Positions 1 to 5,872 are shown, numbered from the stretch's first letter. The stretch: 7,533 nucleotides of DNA from Flammeovirgaceae bacterium (GCA_003229495.1 QIEB01000394.1:1-7533); one strand, 5' to 3'. Notes: generated by a model not told the origin, from the sequence alone. Numbers and translations are program-made.

Positions 1-1
1 A

Positions 2-114
2 CAGGAAACGTGTGTCAAAAAATGGATGAAATGTGGCTTCCTTGTTGAATATGTGGTTCATGTTGAGTCTGATTTTGAATTCAGGTTGAACCATATTCTG
101 AATAGCAATTTTTT
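2..114 (+). pseudogene. Probable upstream part of the DUF262/DUF1524 gene, out of frame
   Basis: Starting at base 2 this frame is open from the window edge, with about 40 codons before TAA at 122-124. It holds no recognised motif, but it is aromatic- and charge-rich like the linker between DUF262 and DUF1524 domains. Removing one T from the T6 run at 109-114 joins it to the next gene, so the protein would read ...NHILNSNFYSTKNSKMPIYG. The joined reading is smooth, and the start at 135 has no ribosome binding site. I infer one longer gene that begins left of the window and carries a single-base frameshift. Independent short frames are the alternative. Confidence 0.4.
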
Positions 115-134
115 ACTCAACTAAAAATTCAAAA

Positions 135-770
135 ATGCCCATTTATGGATGGACACTAATTAAGCTAATAAGAAATAATGGGGTAACTGAATTAGCCAAG
201 AATTTATCAAAGGAAATAAATAATATTGACCAAAAGTGGGATGGCATTGTTGATTTTGGTTTGCATGGACAGAACAGGAAATTTATAAAACACTTACTGT
301 CAAGAATATCAGGGTATGTGGATGAGTTGATTGGTAAAAGTTCAAATTATGTGAGTTATCATCACCCTAAGGGAAAACAATTTGAGATAGAGCATATATG
401 GGGAGATAAATTTGATGAGCATAGAGATGAATTTGATCAAGAAAATGATTTTCAGGAGTGGCGCAATACCATTGGTGCTTTAATCCTTTTACCAAACGGA
501 ACTAACCAATCTTTTAGCAGTGACAAATATAATGATAAGCTTGAACACTATATTAAAGAAAATACATATGCACAGACTCTTCATCCAAGCTATTACACAA
601 AAAACCCTAATTTCCTAAAATCACAAGCAATAAATGAATTAGGCTTTAAGCCACATTCAAATTTCAAGAAACAAGATATCGAAGAAAGAACAAAATTGGT
701 TCAAAGGCTTTGCGAACAATTGTGGTCTGTCGATTATTATGTAAATGATGAAAACAGTAACAACACATAA
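135..770 (+). CDS. DUF1524 HNH-type nuclease domain protein (C-terminal part of a DUF262/DUF1524, GmrSD-like protein)
   Basis: The 211-residue product matches the C-terminal domain of DUF262/DUF1524 proteins, a family that includes the type IV restriction enzyme GmrSD and other phage-defence nucleases. The HNH-like core shows as E86-H87-I88-W89, then after about 20 charged residues N111-T-I-G-A-L-I-L-L-P120, then N124 and K131-Y132. Family members usually have IGNL where this protein has IGAL. The N-terminal DUF262 nucleotide-binding domain, normally 200 or more residues with a DGQQR motif, is missing from this frame. The first Met has no Shine-Dalgarno sequence, and an upstream open frame joins it if one T is removed at 109-114, so the true gene is probably longer and frameshifted. 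Its TAA stop (768-770) lies inside the attC R'' box, as is typical of integron cassette genes. Membership of the family is fairly sure; nuclease activity and a defence role are inferred. Confidence 0.72.
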   Translation: MPIYGWTLIKLIRNNGVTELAKNLSKEINNIDQKWDGIVDFGLHGQNRKFIKHLLSRISGYVDELIGKSSNYVSYHHPKGKQFEIEHIWGDKFDEHRDEFDQENDFQEWRNTIGALILLPNGTNQSFSSDKYNDKLEHYIKENTYAQTLHPSYYTKNPNFLKSQAINELGFKPHSNFKKQDIEERTKLVQRLCEQLWSVDYYVNDENSNNT

Positions 771-836
771 CAAATCACTGCACTGGATTTTTACTCCGCT
801 GCGCTCCATAAAAACCAGTGAGTTCAGTCGTTACAT
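765..836 (+). other. attC recombination site of an integron gene cassette
   Basis: An R''-like box ACATAAC (765-771) and an R'-like box GTTACAT (830-836) flank an inverted repeat. The arms CACTGG (781-786) and CCAGTG (815-820) pair. Inside them TTTTTA pairs with TAAAAA after one bulged A. The right side, TGAGTTCAGTCGTTA, is very close to common attC right arms. The stop of the upstream gene lies in R'' and the ATG of the next ORF lies on R', as in cassette arrays. Each box departs from the RYYYAAC/GTTRRRY consensus at one position. No integrase gene is visible, so the site belongs to a CALIN or to an array whose integrase is elsewhere. Confidence 0.75.
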
Positions 837-1029
837 GAATAAAAATATGAATAAAGATATAGAAAAAATCATGCAAGAACTAGCTGAGGGTTGCGATCGA
901 ATAATTGCCAATCCCAACGATATTGAAAAGTTGCAAAGTCAAGGGGGTGTTGGTCTGACATTACGTAGAATATTCTGGAAAATGGGACTTAATGAAATAA
1001 TTCCAGAACTTTTCCCAACGATTGCTTAG
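835..1029 (+). CDS. Small cassette ORF of unknown function, probably truncated
   Basis: This 64-residue product has no family I recognise. It is mainly charged and helical in its first half (MNKNMNKDIEKIMQELAEG), followed by a GGVGLTLRRIFWKMGLNEIIPELFP tail. The ATG at 835 overlaps the attC R' box at the expected recombination point; a second ATG at 847 is possible, and neither has a clear ribosome binding site. The frame extends upstream to 745, but that part is only attC read through. The stop at 1027-1029 lies at the border with the group II intron remnant, so the C-terminus may be a product of that insertion rather than the original end. Small size and lack of homology keep confidence moderate. 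Confidence 0.45.
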   Translation: MNKNMNKDIEKIMQELAEGCDRIIANPNDIEKLQSQGGVGLTLRRIFWKMGLNEIIPELFPTIA

Positions 1030-1073
1030 AATCAATCAGACATTTTGCCCATGTCTTTAACCAACTATGGCGC

Positions 1074-1400
1074 ATGGTTAAGAGAAGACATCAGAACAAG
1101 TCCAGAAAGTGGCTAATCAGTAAATACTGGTCAGCCTCAGGACGTAAAGATGTATTCTCTATTATACACAAGTATAAAAATAAAACTCGAACTCTCAATA
1201 TAATTCGGGTATGCTCTATAGGTATAAAGAGACATATTAAAATCAAAGCAGATGCGAATCCCTACTTCCAGGAATACAGCTATTATTTTTGGAGGAGGAG
1301 AAATATAAAAGAATCACGTCTGCTCGGGGCGCTATCATCTCGTCACTATAGGGAGATGATAGCAATGAGGTTAAACAGTCGGGTTGCCCTACAAGGGTAA
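1074..1400 (+). pseudogene. Group II intron reverse transcriptase/maturase, C-terminal remnant
   Basis: The 108-residue frame matches the maturase (X) domain and C-terminus of group II intron-encoded proteins. Visible signatures are LWRMVKRRHQNKSRKW around the ATG, KYWSASGRKDVFS at 17-29, and GIKRHIKIKADANPY (50-64) followed by YYFWRRR. The reverse transcriptase motifs, including the YADD catalytic loop, are absent. The ATG at 1074 is internal to the family domain, because homologous residues continue upstream in the same frame to about 1041. The protein ends after the IKESRLLGALSS region without an HNH endonuclease domain. No ribosome binding site is seen. This is a decayed fragment, not a functional gene. 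Confidence 0.8.
1331..1363 (+). repeat. Perfect 11-bp inverted repeat inside the intron remnant
   Basis: GCTATCATCTC (1331-1341) and GAGATGATAGC (1353-1363) pair perfectly around an 11-nt loop. The hairpin overlaps the last codons of the maturase frame and lies about 50 nt before domain V. A second hairpin follows at 1383-1401, with an 8-bp stem, one G-U pair and an ACA loop. I infer that both are parts of intron domain IV. No U-tract follows, so a terminator is unlikely. Confidence 0.6.
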
Positions 1401-1415
1401 CTTATGGAAATGCTT

Positions 1416-1492
1416 GAGCCGTATGATGGGAAACTATCACGTATGGTTCTTAGGGGGCGATCTGGCCGAGAGGCCAGTGAGCTACCCGGTAT
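1416..1492 (+). ncRNA. Group II intron domains V and VI with 3' splice site
   Basis: Domain V (1416-1449) is a complete 34-nt hairpin. GAGCCGTATG pairs at all ten positions with CGTATGGTTC, allowing G-U pairs; a CA bulge follows, and a four-pair upper stem is capped by a GAAA tetraloop. The catalytic triad AGC is at 1417-1419. Domain VI (about 1453-1487) has CTGGCC/GGCCAG (1461-1466 and 1471-1476) around a GAGA loop. Its basal stem is GGGGGC against GCT-A-CCC, in which A1484 is unpaired, the expected branch-point adenosine. The 3' splice site is placed after AU at 1491-1492, about eight nucleotides beyond A1484. All catalytic features of both domains look intact. Confidence 0.87.
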
Positions 1493-1519
1493 GCACGAGG
1501 AGGAAGGAGGCCGTGACCC

Positions 1520-2794
1520 ATGCCACCTGATGACAATGACCCGTACCAGCAGACACGCGATAGGATCCTGCAGCTGATCTTCGGAAAGAAGATCATTGGC
1601 GTCCTTCTTGCTTTGACAGTTCTCGCCTTGGTAGCCTCATCTTTCATCTTGGGTCTGGCCGAGAAGGCAAAGAAGCTGTTCTCTCCAAGGCGAGCACTGG
1701 AGATCGTGGAGCTTTCTGAGATTGACAATGCTACATTTCCGATACTGGACCTGAAGCTCAGGAATCCGGGAAATGAAGTAGCCTTTCTTAAGCGGATCGT
1801 GTTCGAGGTTCTTAAGACACGACCAGTTCCAGCAGAGTCACATATGTCAGAAGGAGCGCCCGTCTCCCATCAGTACAATGTCTTACTCAACCCGTTCAGC
1901 GAGGATTACACGGTTCCTCTCTCGGTATCGCAGGAAATCCCTGCGAACGGTACAGACCGTATTCAGATCATCATAGGTGCAGATGCTTGGCGACACGCCC
2001 AGCAGGTTCTGGCACGCCTCAGGAATTCTGACTTCTCGGCACGCATGGACGAACTGAAGCGCTATCACATTCATCGTGTTGATGTCGAGTTGCGCCTTCA
2101 TCTCCACTACAATGAAAACGACAGGATAACCAGCCAGCCGTTCGTGATGCACGTTGGCTGCCTCGACTACTTCACAGATCCTCCCAGGATTGTGGGTGCA
2201 ACATTCGAGGAGCGACTTGCGGCGCTGGATGACAAGAGCCCCACTATTCGCAAGGAAATGGCTCGAATCCTTGGCAACCTCGGCAACAAGAGAGCGGTAC
2301 CGAAACTCCTATCACATCTTTCGGAGGACAACTTGAGCGTTGTTGAGTACTGCGTCTTGTCGCTCGGTAAACTACAAGCGACGGAGGCTCTTCCTCGGCT
2401 CCAGGAGCTCCTGAATACGAAGTTCGAAAGCAATCGCATCCATAGGCGTGTAGTGCAGGCCTTGAGCCATATGCAGGACGAGCGCGCTGTGCCCATTCTT
2501 AAACGCACCTTTAAGACAAGCGATGTCTTCGTGCGTGAGAATATCATAGAGAGCCTCCGACAACTCGGCAGTGACGATCTAGGCGATCTCGTCCCCATTC
2601 TTATCGCGGATCTTGATGATGACCGTTACGAAGAGCATACTGCCAGAATGCTTGGAGATATTGGCGATCTGCGAGCCTTACAACCGCTCACTGACCTTCT
2701 CAAGAAACACGACTGCTATCAGGTGCCCTGCTACGTGAAGCAGGCAGTAGACAAGCTCAGGGCGAGAGTGCAAGAAGAGGGGACGGCAGAGTGA
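1520..2794 (+). CDS. Membrane-anchored HEAT-repeat protein
   Basis: The 424-residue product has three parts. A short polar N-terminus leads into one hydrophobic helix (about 25-46), a likely membrane anchor without a cleavage site. Residues 55-215 look beta-rich (LDLKLRNPGNEVAFLKRIVFEV). Residues 228-420 contain about five HEAT or PBS-lyase-type repeats, such as IRKEMARILGNLGNKRAVPKLL and TARMLGDIGDLRALQPLTDLL. HEAT arrays are protein-binding scaffolds; the partner here is unknown. The ATG is preceded by a purine-rich Shine-Dalgarno region (about 1498-1510). The group II intron remnant ends only 27 nt upstream. The gene is visibly richer in G and C than the AT-rich genes on both sides, which suggests a separate origin. 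The coding call is strong, the function open. Confidence 0.85.
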   Translation: MPPDDNDPYQQTRDRILQLIFGKKIIGVLLALTVLALVASSFILGLAEKAKKLFSPRRALEIVELSEIDNATFPILDLKLRNPGNEVAFLKRIVFEVLKTRPVPAESHMSEGAPVSHQYNVLLNPFSEDYTVPLSVSQEIPANGTDRIQIIIGADAWRHAQQVLARLRNSDFSARMDELKRYHIHRVDVELRLHLHYNENDRITSQPFVMHVGCLDYFTDPPRIVGATFEERLAALDDKSPTIRKEMARILGNLGNKRAVPKLLSHLSEDNLSVVEYCVLSLGKLQATEALPRLQELLNTKFESNRIHRRVVQALSHMQDERAVPILKRTFKTSDVFVRENIIESLRQLGSDDLGDLVPILIADLDDDRYEEHTARMLGDIGDLRALQPLTDLLKKHDCYQVPCYVKQAVDKLRARVQEEGTAE

Positions 2795-2830
2795 GTTGCT
2801 GTGTCCTGGTTCGGAGGGGGGACGAGTGAC

Positions 2831-2926
2831 ATTTAACAACTCACCAGACTGTGTGAAAACTCCATTTTAGCTATCTCTTTACACACTATATTGGAGGTGT
2901 AAAATATTAGATATAGATTGTTGAAC
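2831..2926 (+). other. attC-like site, degenerate
   Basis: ATTTAAC (2831-2837) fits the RYYYAAC R'' consensus exactly and GTTGAAC (2920-2926) fits the GTTRRRY R' consensus exactly, 96 bp end to end, a normal attC length. Between them CTCCATTTTAG and CTATATTGGAG form an imperfect stem with two T-T mismatches. The site sits 37 bp after the HEAT gene, where a cassette attC belongs. The arms next to R'' and R' pair poorly, so chance or decay is possible. Confidence 0.45.
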
Positions 2927-2929
2927 TAA

Positions 2930-2951
2930 ACCGCTTCGCGGTAATTTTTTT
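2930..2951 (+). terminator. Possible short Rho-independent terminator
   Basis: ACCGC (2930-2934) and GCGGT (2938-2942) form a 5-bp stem around a TTC loop, followed by AA and seven T residues (2945-2951). It lies about 135 bp after the HEAT gene stop and could end its transcript. The stem is short, which lowers confidence. Confidence 0.45.
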
Positions 2952-3032
2952 CACTTTCCTCGCAACTATCCCATCATTTTCAATAAAATGGTTATCGGGC
3001 TTGGTCCGAGAAAGAAAAATCTTCTACCCTCC

Positions 3033-3115
3033 TCACCATAACCCTTGGTGGGAGAGGGGCTTGTAAGACGCCTTTTATTACCTCCTCTCCCCCTCGGGGA
3101 GAGGATTGAGGTGAA
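3033..3115 (+). repeat. REP-like hairpin pair (BIME/REPIN type), C-rich family
   Basis: Two C-rich and G-rich hairpins lie side by side. The second is perfect: CCTCTCCCC (3084-3092) and GGGGAGAGG (3096-3104) around CTC, followed by ATTGAGGTGA. The first is imperfect: CCCTCCTCACC against GGTGGGAGAGGG around ATAACCCT. The wording (CCCTCACC, CTCTCCC, GGAGAGGATTGAGGTGA) matches a dispersed intergenic repeat type seen in many bacteria. It contains no ORF and fills most of the interval between the two attC-like sites. Confidence 0.6.
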
Positions 3116-3124
3116 GACGGTTCA

Positions 3125-3221
3125 GTCCAACAGTATTTTATCCATAGTGCTTAAATATCCTATTGCTAAATTTGGATTTTTTTGTATAGTAGCACTACGG
3201 ATAAAATACTAATCGTTAGCC
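3125..3221 (+). other. attC-like inverted repeat upstream of the next gene
   Basis: GTCCAAC (3125-3131) fits RYYYAAC exactly and GTTAGCC (3215-3221) fits GTTRRRY with one mismatch. The segments 3132-3151 and 3191-3210 form 20-bp arms with one mismatch, around a 39-nt AT-rich middle. The next gene starts 18 nt after R', as expected for a cassette. Against attC, the perfect arm touches R'' directly, leaving no unpaired spacer on that side. An unrelated palindromic element is the alternative. Confidence 0.45.
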
Positions 3222-3239
3222 ACATAAAAGATAAAAAGT

Positions 3240-3968
3240 ATGATATACCAAAAACGCTATAGAGTAGATGCTTTACTTAGGTTATTGAAGTATGCTGTAG
3301 AAAGTGAGACTGTTGATCATCTCCACGTTGCAATGGAGAAAGAGATTGCAATGTCGTCTCAACGTATAGAACGTGCAATAGGTAGTGGGGATGACTCATA
3401 TATAGAAGCAGTTACAGATGATGAATGCGATCAAATTGAAGAGTTTCTCGGAATATCTTTTGTGGTTGCACAAACATTCATCACTCGGCTTCGCAGTAAT
3501 ATGGCATATCTTTCAGAAGGATGTAAACGTGACTTTGGATCCCATCTAAGTTTCATCAATAGTGTTAAGGCGTACGATGTGCTAAAGCTTGCCGATCTAT
3601 TAGCGTCTAATGCTATCTATTCCATAATAGAGGCAATAAATGCTGTTGCAAACTATTGGAAGCACGTGGATGAATGGCCGACTGTTATGGTAGAAAAAGG
3701 AGATTTTTTAGTGAGAATCTGGGATACAACAAAAATGCGTCCTAACGAAAAGCTCACAGTAGAGATCGTGTGTAGCTTGGGAATGTCTGCCAATTCAACA
3801 GGAAATCTTCGAAATGCGGCTGAAAAGCTTGGTATAAAAAAATATGAAGACCTTTCACCAATCCGGAAGAAACTTAGAACTTGGGCAGATAACCTTTATA
3901 AGAAGGCTTATGAGGAGGTGTCAGCCTTGAAAAACAAAAAAGAGGATAACCAGCCACGTTATATGTGA
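3240..3968 (+). CDS. Hypothetical protein, all-helical
   Basis: The 242-residue product has no family I can name. It appears almost wholly alpha-helical, with no signal peptide and no membrane segment. The most striking stretch is IIEAINAVANYWKHVDEWP (129-147), whose N-YWKH-x-DEW core resembles a conserved patch I associate with uncharacterised, possibly HEPN-like helical proteins; that link is weak. The C-terminus is lysine-rich (KKLRTWADNLYKKAYEEVSALKNKK). The ATG follows an A-rich leader with only a weak AAAAAG binding site. It lies 18 nt after an attC-like R' box, so it may be a cassette gene. A small membrane-protein gene follows after about 50 nt and could be co-transcribed. Coding potential is good because the long frame is uninterrupted; function is unknown. 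Confidence 0.72.
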   Translation: MIYQKRYRVDALLRLLKYAVESETVDHLHVAMEKEIAMSSQRIERAIGSGDDSYIEAVTDDECDQIEEFLGISFVVAQTFITRLRSNMAYLSEGCKRDFGSHLSFINSVKAYDVLKLADLLASNAIYSIIEAINAVANYWKHVDEWPTVMVEKGDFLVRIWDTTKMRPNEKLTVEIVCSLGMSANSTGNLRNAAEKLGIKKYEDLSPIRKKLRTWADNLYKKAYEEVSALKNKKEDNQPRYM

Positions 3969-4018
3969 AATAAAATTGCTTAACTCTGAGATAAAAGGGG
4001 TTGACACGAAACCGAGAA

Positions 4019-4387
4019 ATGAACGACAACACAAACGAGATAGAAGTCGATGAAGCTACAAAGAAGTTCAATGAAACAGCGTATGATATAGGAAAGCTAT
4101 TAATTTCATTGAGTACAGGAATTGTTGTTTTATCTGTGTCATTTCAGAAAAGCTTGCTAAAAAATAATTTGGAGTATAAGTACATATTGATTTCTGGTTG
4201 GATACTAGAAATAGTATCAATTATATTGGGCACAGCATTTTTGTTTAGTATGCTTAGAGTTTATGATATATGGCATGATATAAAAACATACTACAAACCA
4301 GCAATAATTCTGGGTGCAATGCAGTACCTTACTTTTATCCTCGGGCTGATAGCATTATCAGTCTTTACAGGTTTGAATTTAGATTGA
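4019..4387 (+). CDS. Small three-helix membrane protein, unknown function
   Basis: From the ATG at 4019 the product has 122 residues. A polar, acidic N-terminus (MNDNTNEIEVDEATKKFNE) precedes three hydrophobic helices at about 26-42, 54-78 and 94-117, separated by charged loops. It is an integral inner-membrane protein of a type often found as a small hypothetical or cassette gene; I recognise no family. A TTG at 4001 would add six residues but sits directly against the GGGG of the only Shine-Dalgarno-like run, so the ATG is preferred, though its own binding site is weak. It follows the helical hypothetical gene after about 50 nt in the same direction, and the pair may form one transcript. 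Confidence 0.6.
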   Translation: MNDNTNEIEVDEATKKFNETAYDIGKLLISLSTGIVVLSVSFQKSLLKNNLEYKYILISGWILEIVSIILGTAFLFSMLRVYDIWHDIKTYYKPAIILGAMQYLTFILGLIALSVFTGLNLD

Positions 4388-4495
4388 CTATTGTTAAATA
4401 AAAGTAAAGTTAACTTATATAATGGTTCAACTCCTGTCCTCCTTGGGTCAGGTGATCGGGGTCGTTATGGCGAAGAAATAGGAACTAAAATAGAA

Positions 4496-5185
4496 ATGAA
4501 AACAATCGGAATAATTGGGGGCCTTGGTCCTGAATCAACTGTAGATTATTACAAAGAAATAATTGCTGCATTCAATACAAAGTATGTTGAGAAGGCCTAC
4601 CCTGAAATTATTGTTTACAGCGCAAACCTCAATGAACTCATGAAGTTTGTTGAACACAAGAATTGGCTCAGACTTTCAGAGTGGTTATTAGAAAAAATAT
4701 TTTCTATTCATCGTGCTGGTGCGGAATTCGCTGCAATTGCATCCAACACTCCACATATCGTTTTTGATGAAATAAAATCAAAATCCCCTATACCGCTTTT
4801 GAGCATAGTCGATGAGACATGCAACAAAGCTCAAGAAATGGGATTAAAAAATATTGGTTTAATGGGCACCAAACTCACTATGGAGGCAGAATATTATAAA
4901 AAGCCGTTTATTTCTAAAGGAATATCAGTTGTTGTTCCTTCGGAGGAGGAACAACAGTTAATCCACCATAAATTATTCTCAGAAATTGAATTGGGTATTT
5001 TCAAAGACTCAACACGAGAAGAACTGTTGGCTATCGTAAAAAGAATGGCGAATGAGGAAGAAATCGATTCACTAATTTTGGGGTGTACTGAACTGCCATT
5101 AATATTAACAGAAAGCAAATATGGCATACCTTTTTTAAACACAACAGCAATTCACTGCGATAGCATCATAAAATATTGTATTTAA
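4496..5185 (+). CDS. Aspartate/glutamate racemase family protein
   Basis: The 229-residue product begins MKTIGIIGGLGPESTVDYY, the N-terminal signature of the Asp/Glu racemase superfamily (RacX/YgeA type), PLP-independent enzymes that invert the alpha carbon of an acidic amino acid using two facing acid/base residues. The second catalytic motif is intact (LGCTELPL, Cys197). The first is ASNTPH, with Ser83 where many racemases have Cys. E. coli YgeA also lacks the first Cys, having Thr83 paired with Cys197, so the Ser83/Cys197 arrangement may give an L-specific or otherwise asymmetric enzyme. The frame is open upstream to 4391, but the family signature begins at the ATG at 4496, which is the chosen start; the ribosome binding site is weak. 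Length is normal for the family. It would be cytosolic. D-amino-acid supply is the usual role, but the substrate is not shown. Confidence 0.88.
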   Translation: MKTIGIIGGLGPESTVDYYKEIIAAFNTKYVEKAYPEIIVYSANLNELMKFVEHKNWLRLSEWLLEKIFSIHRAGAEFAAIASNTPHIVFDEIKSKSPIPLLSIVDETCNKAQEMGLKNIGLMGTKLTMEAEYYKKPFISKGISVVVPSEEEQQLIHHKLFSEIELGIFKDSTREELLAIVKRMANEEEIDSLILGCTELPLILTESKYGIPFLNTTAIHCDSIIKYCI

Positions 5186-5239
5186 AGAAAAAGCCATGAC
5201 AATGATCATGTAATAAGAAGACATGAGGATGTAGCAGTG

Positions 5240-5292
5240 GTAGCCGCACCCTTTAGGGTGCGTAAATTACGCAGGCTAAAGCCTGCGGCTAC
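5240..5292 (+). repeat. REPIN-like element, copy 1
   Basis: Two REP-type hairpins face each other: GCACCCTTTAGGGTGC on the left and GCAGGCTAAAGCCTGC on the right. They are bounded by GTAGCCGC and its complement GCGGCTAC, so the whole 53 bp is an imperfect palindrome. The same motif recurs at 5799-5872. Such GTAGCCGC...CTTTAG elements are non-autonomous repeats of the kind mobilised by RAYT (TnpA-REP) transposases; no such gene is in the window. Confidence 0.72.
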
Positions 5293-5603
5293 CCACACAA
5301 ATGTAAAATAAAAGGCAGAAAAAGAATTTGGGAAGCAAGAATCGATATTTTTTATCGACTAACTTTTGAGATTATTGAGGATACTATATTCTTAAGAGTA
5401 GCGGGCAACCATGATAAGGTTTTAAAGAGTCCTTGATTATTTCCAATTGTTATAATTTTAGGCATAACCAAACAATTCCTGCCCTAAATTTAAACAAATC
5501 CAAAAATATCCTGATCACACATTCAGCCTGGCTAAAAAATCAGAAAGATATTTATTCTTGCAATACAAACAGTTAAACAATTTTTTCATGTCTCCACTTT
5601 GAT

Positions 5604-5619
5604 TGGCACGGATATGGCA
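5604..5619 (+). promoter_or_regulatory. Candidate sigma-54 (RpoN) promoter of the hydrogenase genes
   Basis: TGGCACG (5604-5610), four bases, then TGGCA (5615-5619) match the consensus TGGCACG-N4-TTGCW with one mismatch. The essential GG and GC pairs are at the correct 10-bp distance. Transcription would start near 5631, leaving a leader of about 300 nt before the small-subunit gene. Many hydrogenase operons are sigma-54 dependent, driven by HoxA/HupR-type activators. No activator site was recognised. Confidence 0.5.
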
Positions 5620-5798
5620 TAAAATTGGTAGTTTATAGTTTGGGGCTATCTTTTCGAAAAAGCAGGGTAATCAGACAAAATCTCAATATTCCTCTGGTTT
5701 GGATGGTTCAAAGGGAGGTGACTTATGATCTGACTGTGATTTGGGGTTATGGTAAACTGTTTTAATATTGATTTCACTGCAAAAATTTCAAAAACATG

Positions 5799-5872
5799 GT
5801 AGCCGCGACCTTTAGGTTGCGTAAGTGGCTGATTTATAGCAAACTTTTTCGCAGGCTAAAGCCTGCGGCTAC
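5799..5872 (+). repeat. REPIN-like element, copy 2
   Basis: This has the same bounding motif and right hairpin as the copy at 5240-5292. The left hairpin reads GCGACCTTTAGGTTGC and keeps pairing through a G-U pair. The spacer between the two hairpins is about 20 nt longer (74 bp overall). It lies between the candidate sigma-54 promoter and the hydrogenase start, so it would be in the mRNA leader if that promoter is used. Confidence 0.72.

Larger units (their letters stand above)
1041..1492 (+). mobile_element. Group II intron remnant, 5'-truncated
   Basis: The segment carries the 3' part of a bacterial group II intron: the end of the reverse transcriptase/maturase gene, then domains V and VI up to the 3' splice site. 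Domains I to III and the catalytic reverse transcriptase part are missing, so it can neither splice nor move by itself. The left border is approximate: maturase-like residues (HFAHVFNQLWRMVKRRH) can be read from about 1041, while the upstream sequence belongs to the cassette ORF. The right border is set at the AU after domain VI (1491-1492). Loss of the 5' end is the usual result of incomplete target-primed reverse transcription. Some group IIC introns are known to insert at attC sites, which fits an attC 200 nt upstream, but I cannot assign this intron's class. Confidence 0.8.

Noticed and set aside
1331..1363. Rho-independent terminator at the perfect 11-bp hairpin
   Set aside because: No T-rich tract follows on either strand, and its place just before domain V fits an intron domain IV stem better.
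2167..2598. Long reverse-strand open frame opposite the HEAT gene
   Set aside because: It is the antisense shadow of a gene with clear HEAT-repeat periodicity on the + strand; its product is low-complexity (Arg/Ser/Leu-rich) with no known domain.
3978..4006. attC boxes GCTTAAC and GTTGACA between the helical gene and the membrane-protein gene
   Set aside because: Only 29 bp apart, with no inverted repeat between them, and the second box departs from consensus; too short for an attC.
4425..4470. Possible attC (GTTCAAC ... GTTATGG) before the racemase gene
   Set aside because: The second box has two mismatches, the span is only 46 bp, and the CCTG/CAGG stem leaves very unequal arms. It could be a decayed site but cannot be supported.
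4391..4495. N-terminal extension of the racemase frame from a TTG at 4391
   Set aside because: The extension has no family similarity and no ribosome binding site; the conserved signature begins at the ATG at 4496.
5700..5757. Short ORF with an AAAGGGAGGTG ribosome-binding-like run
   Set aside because: The ATG downstream of the run (5725) is followed by a stop after one codon, and other frames give about 20 residues with no recognisable feature.
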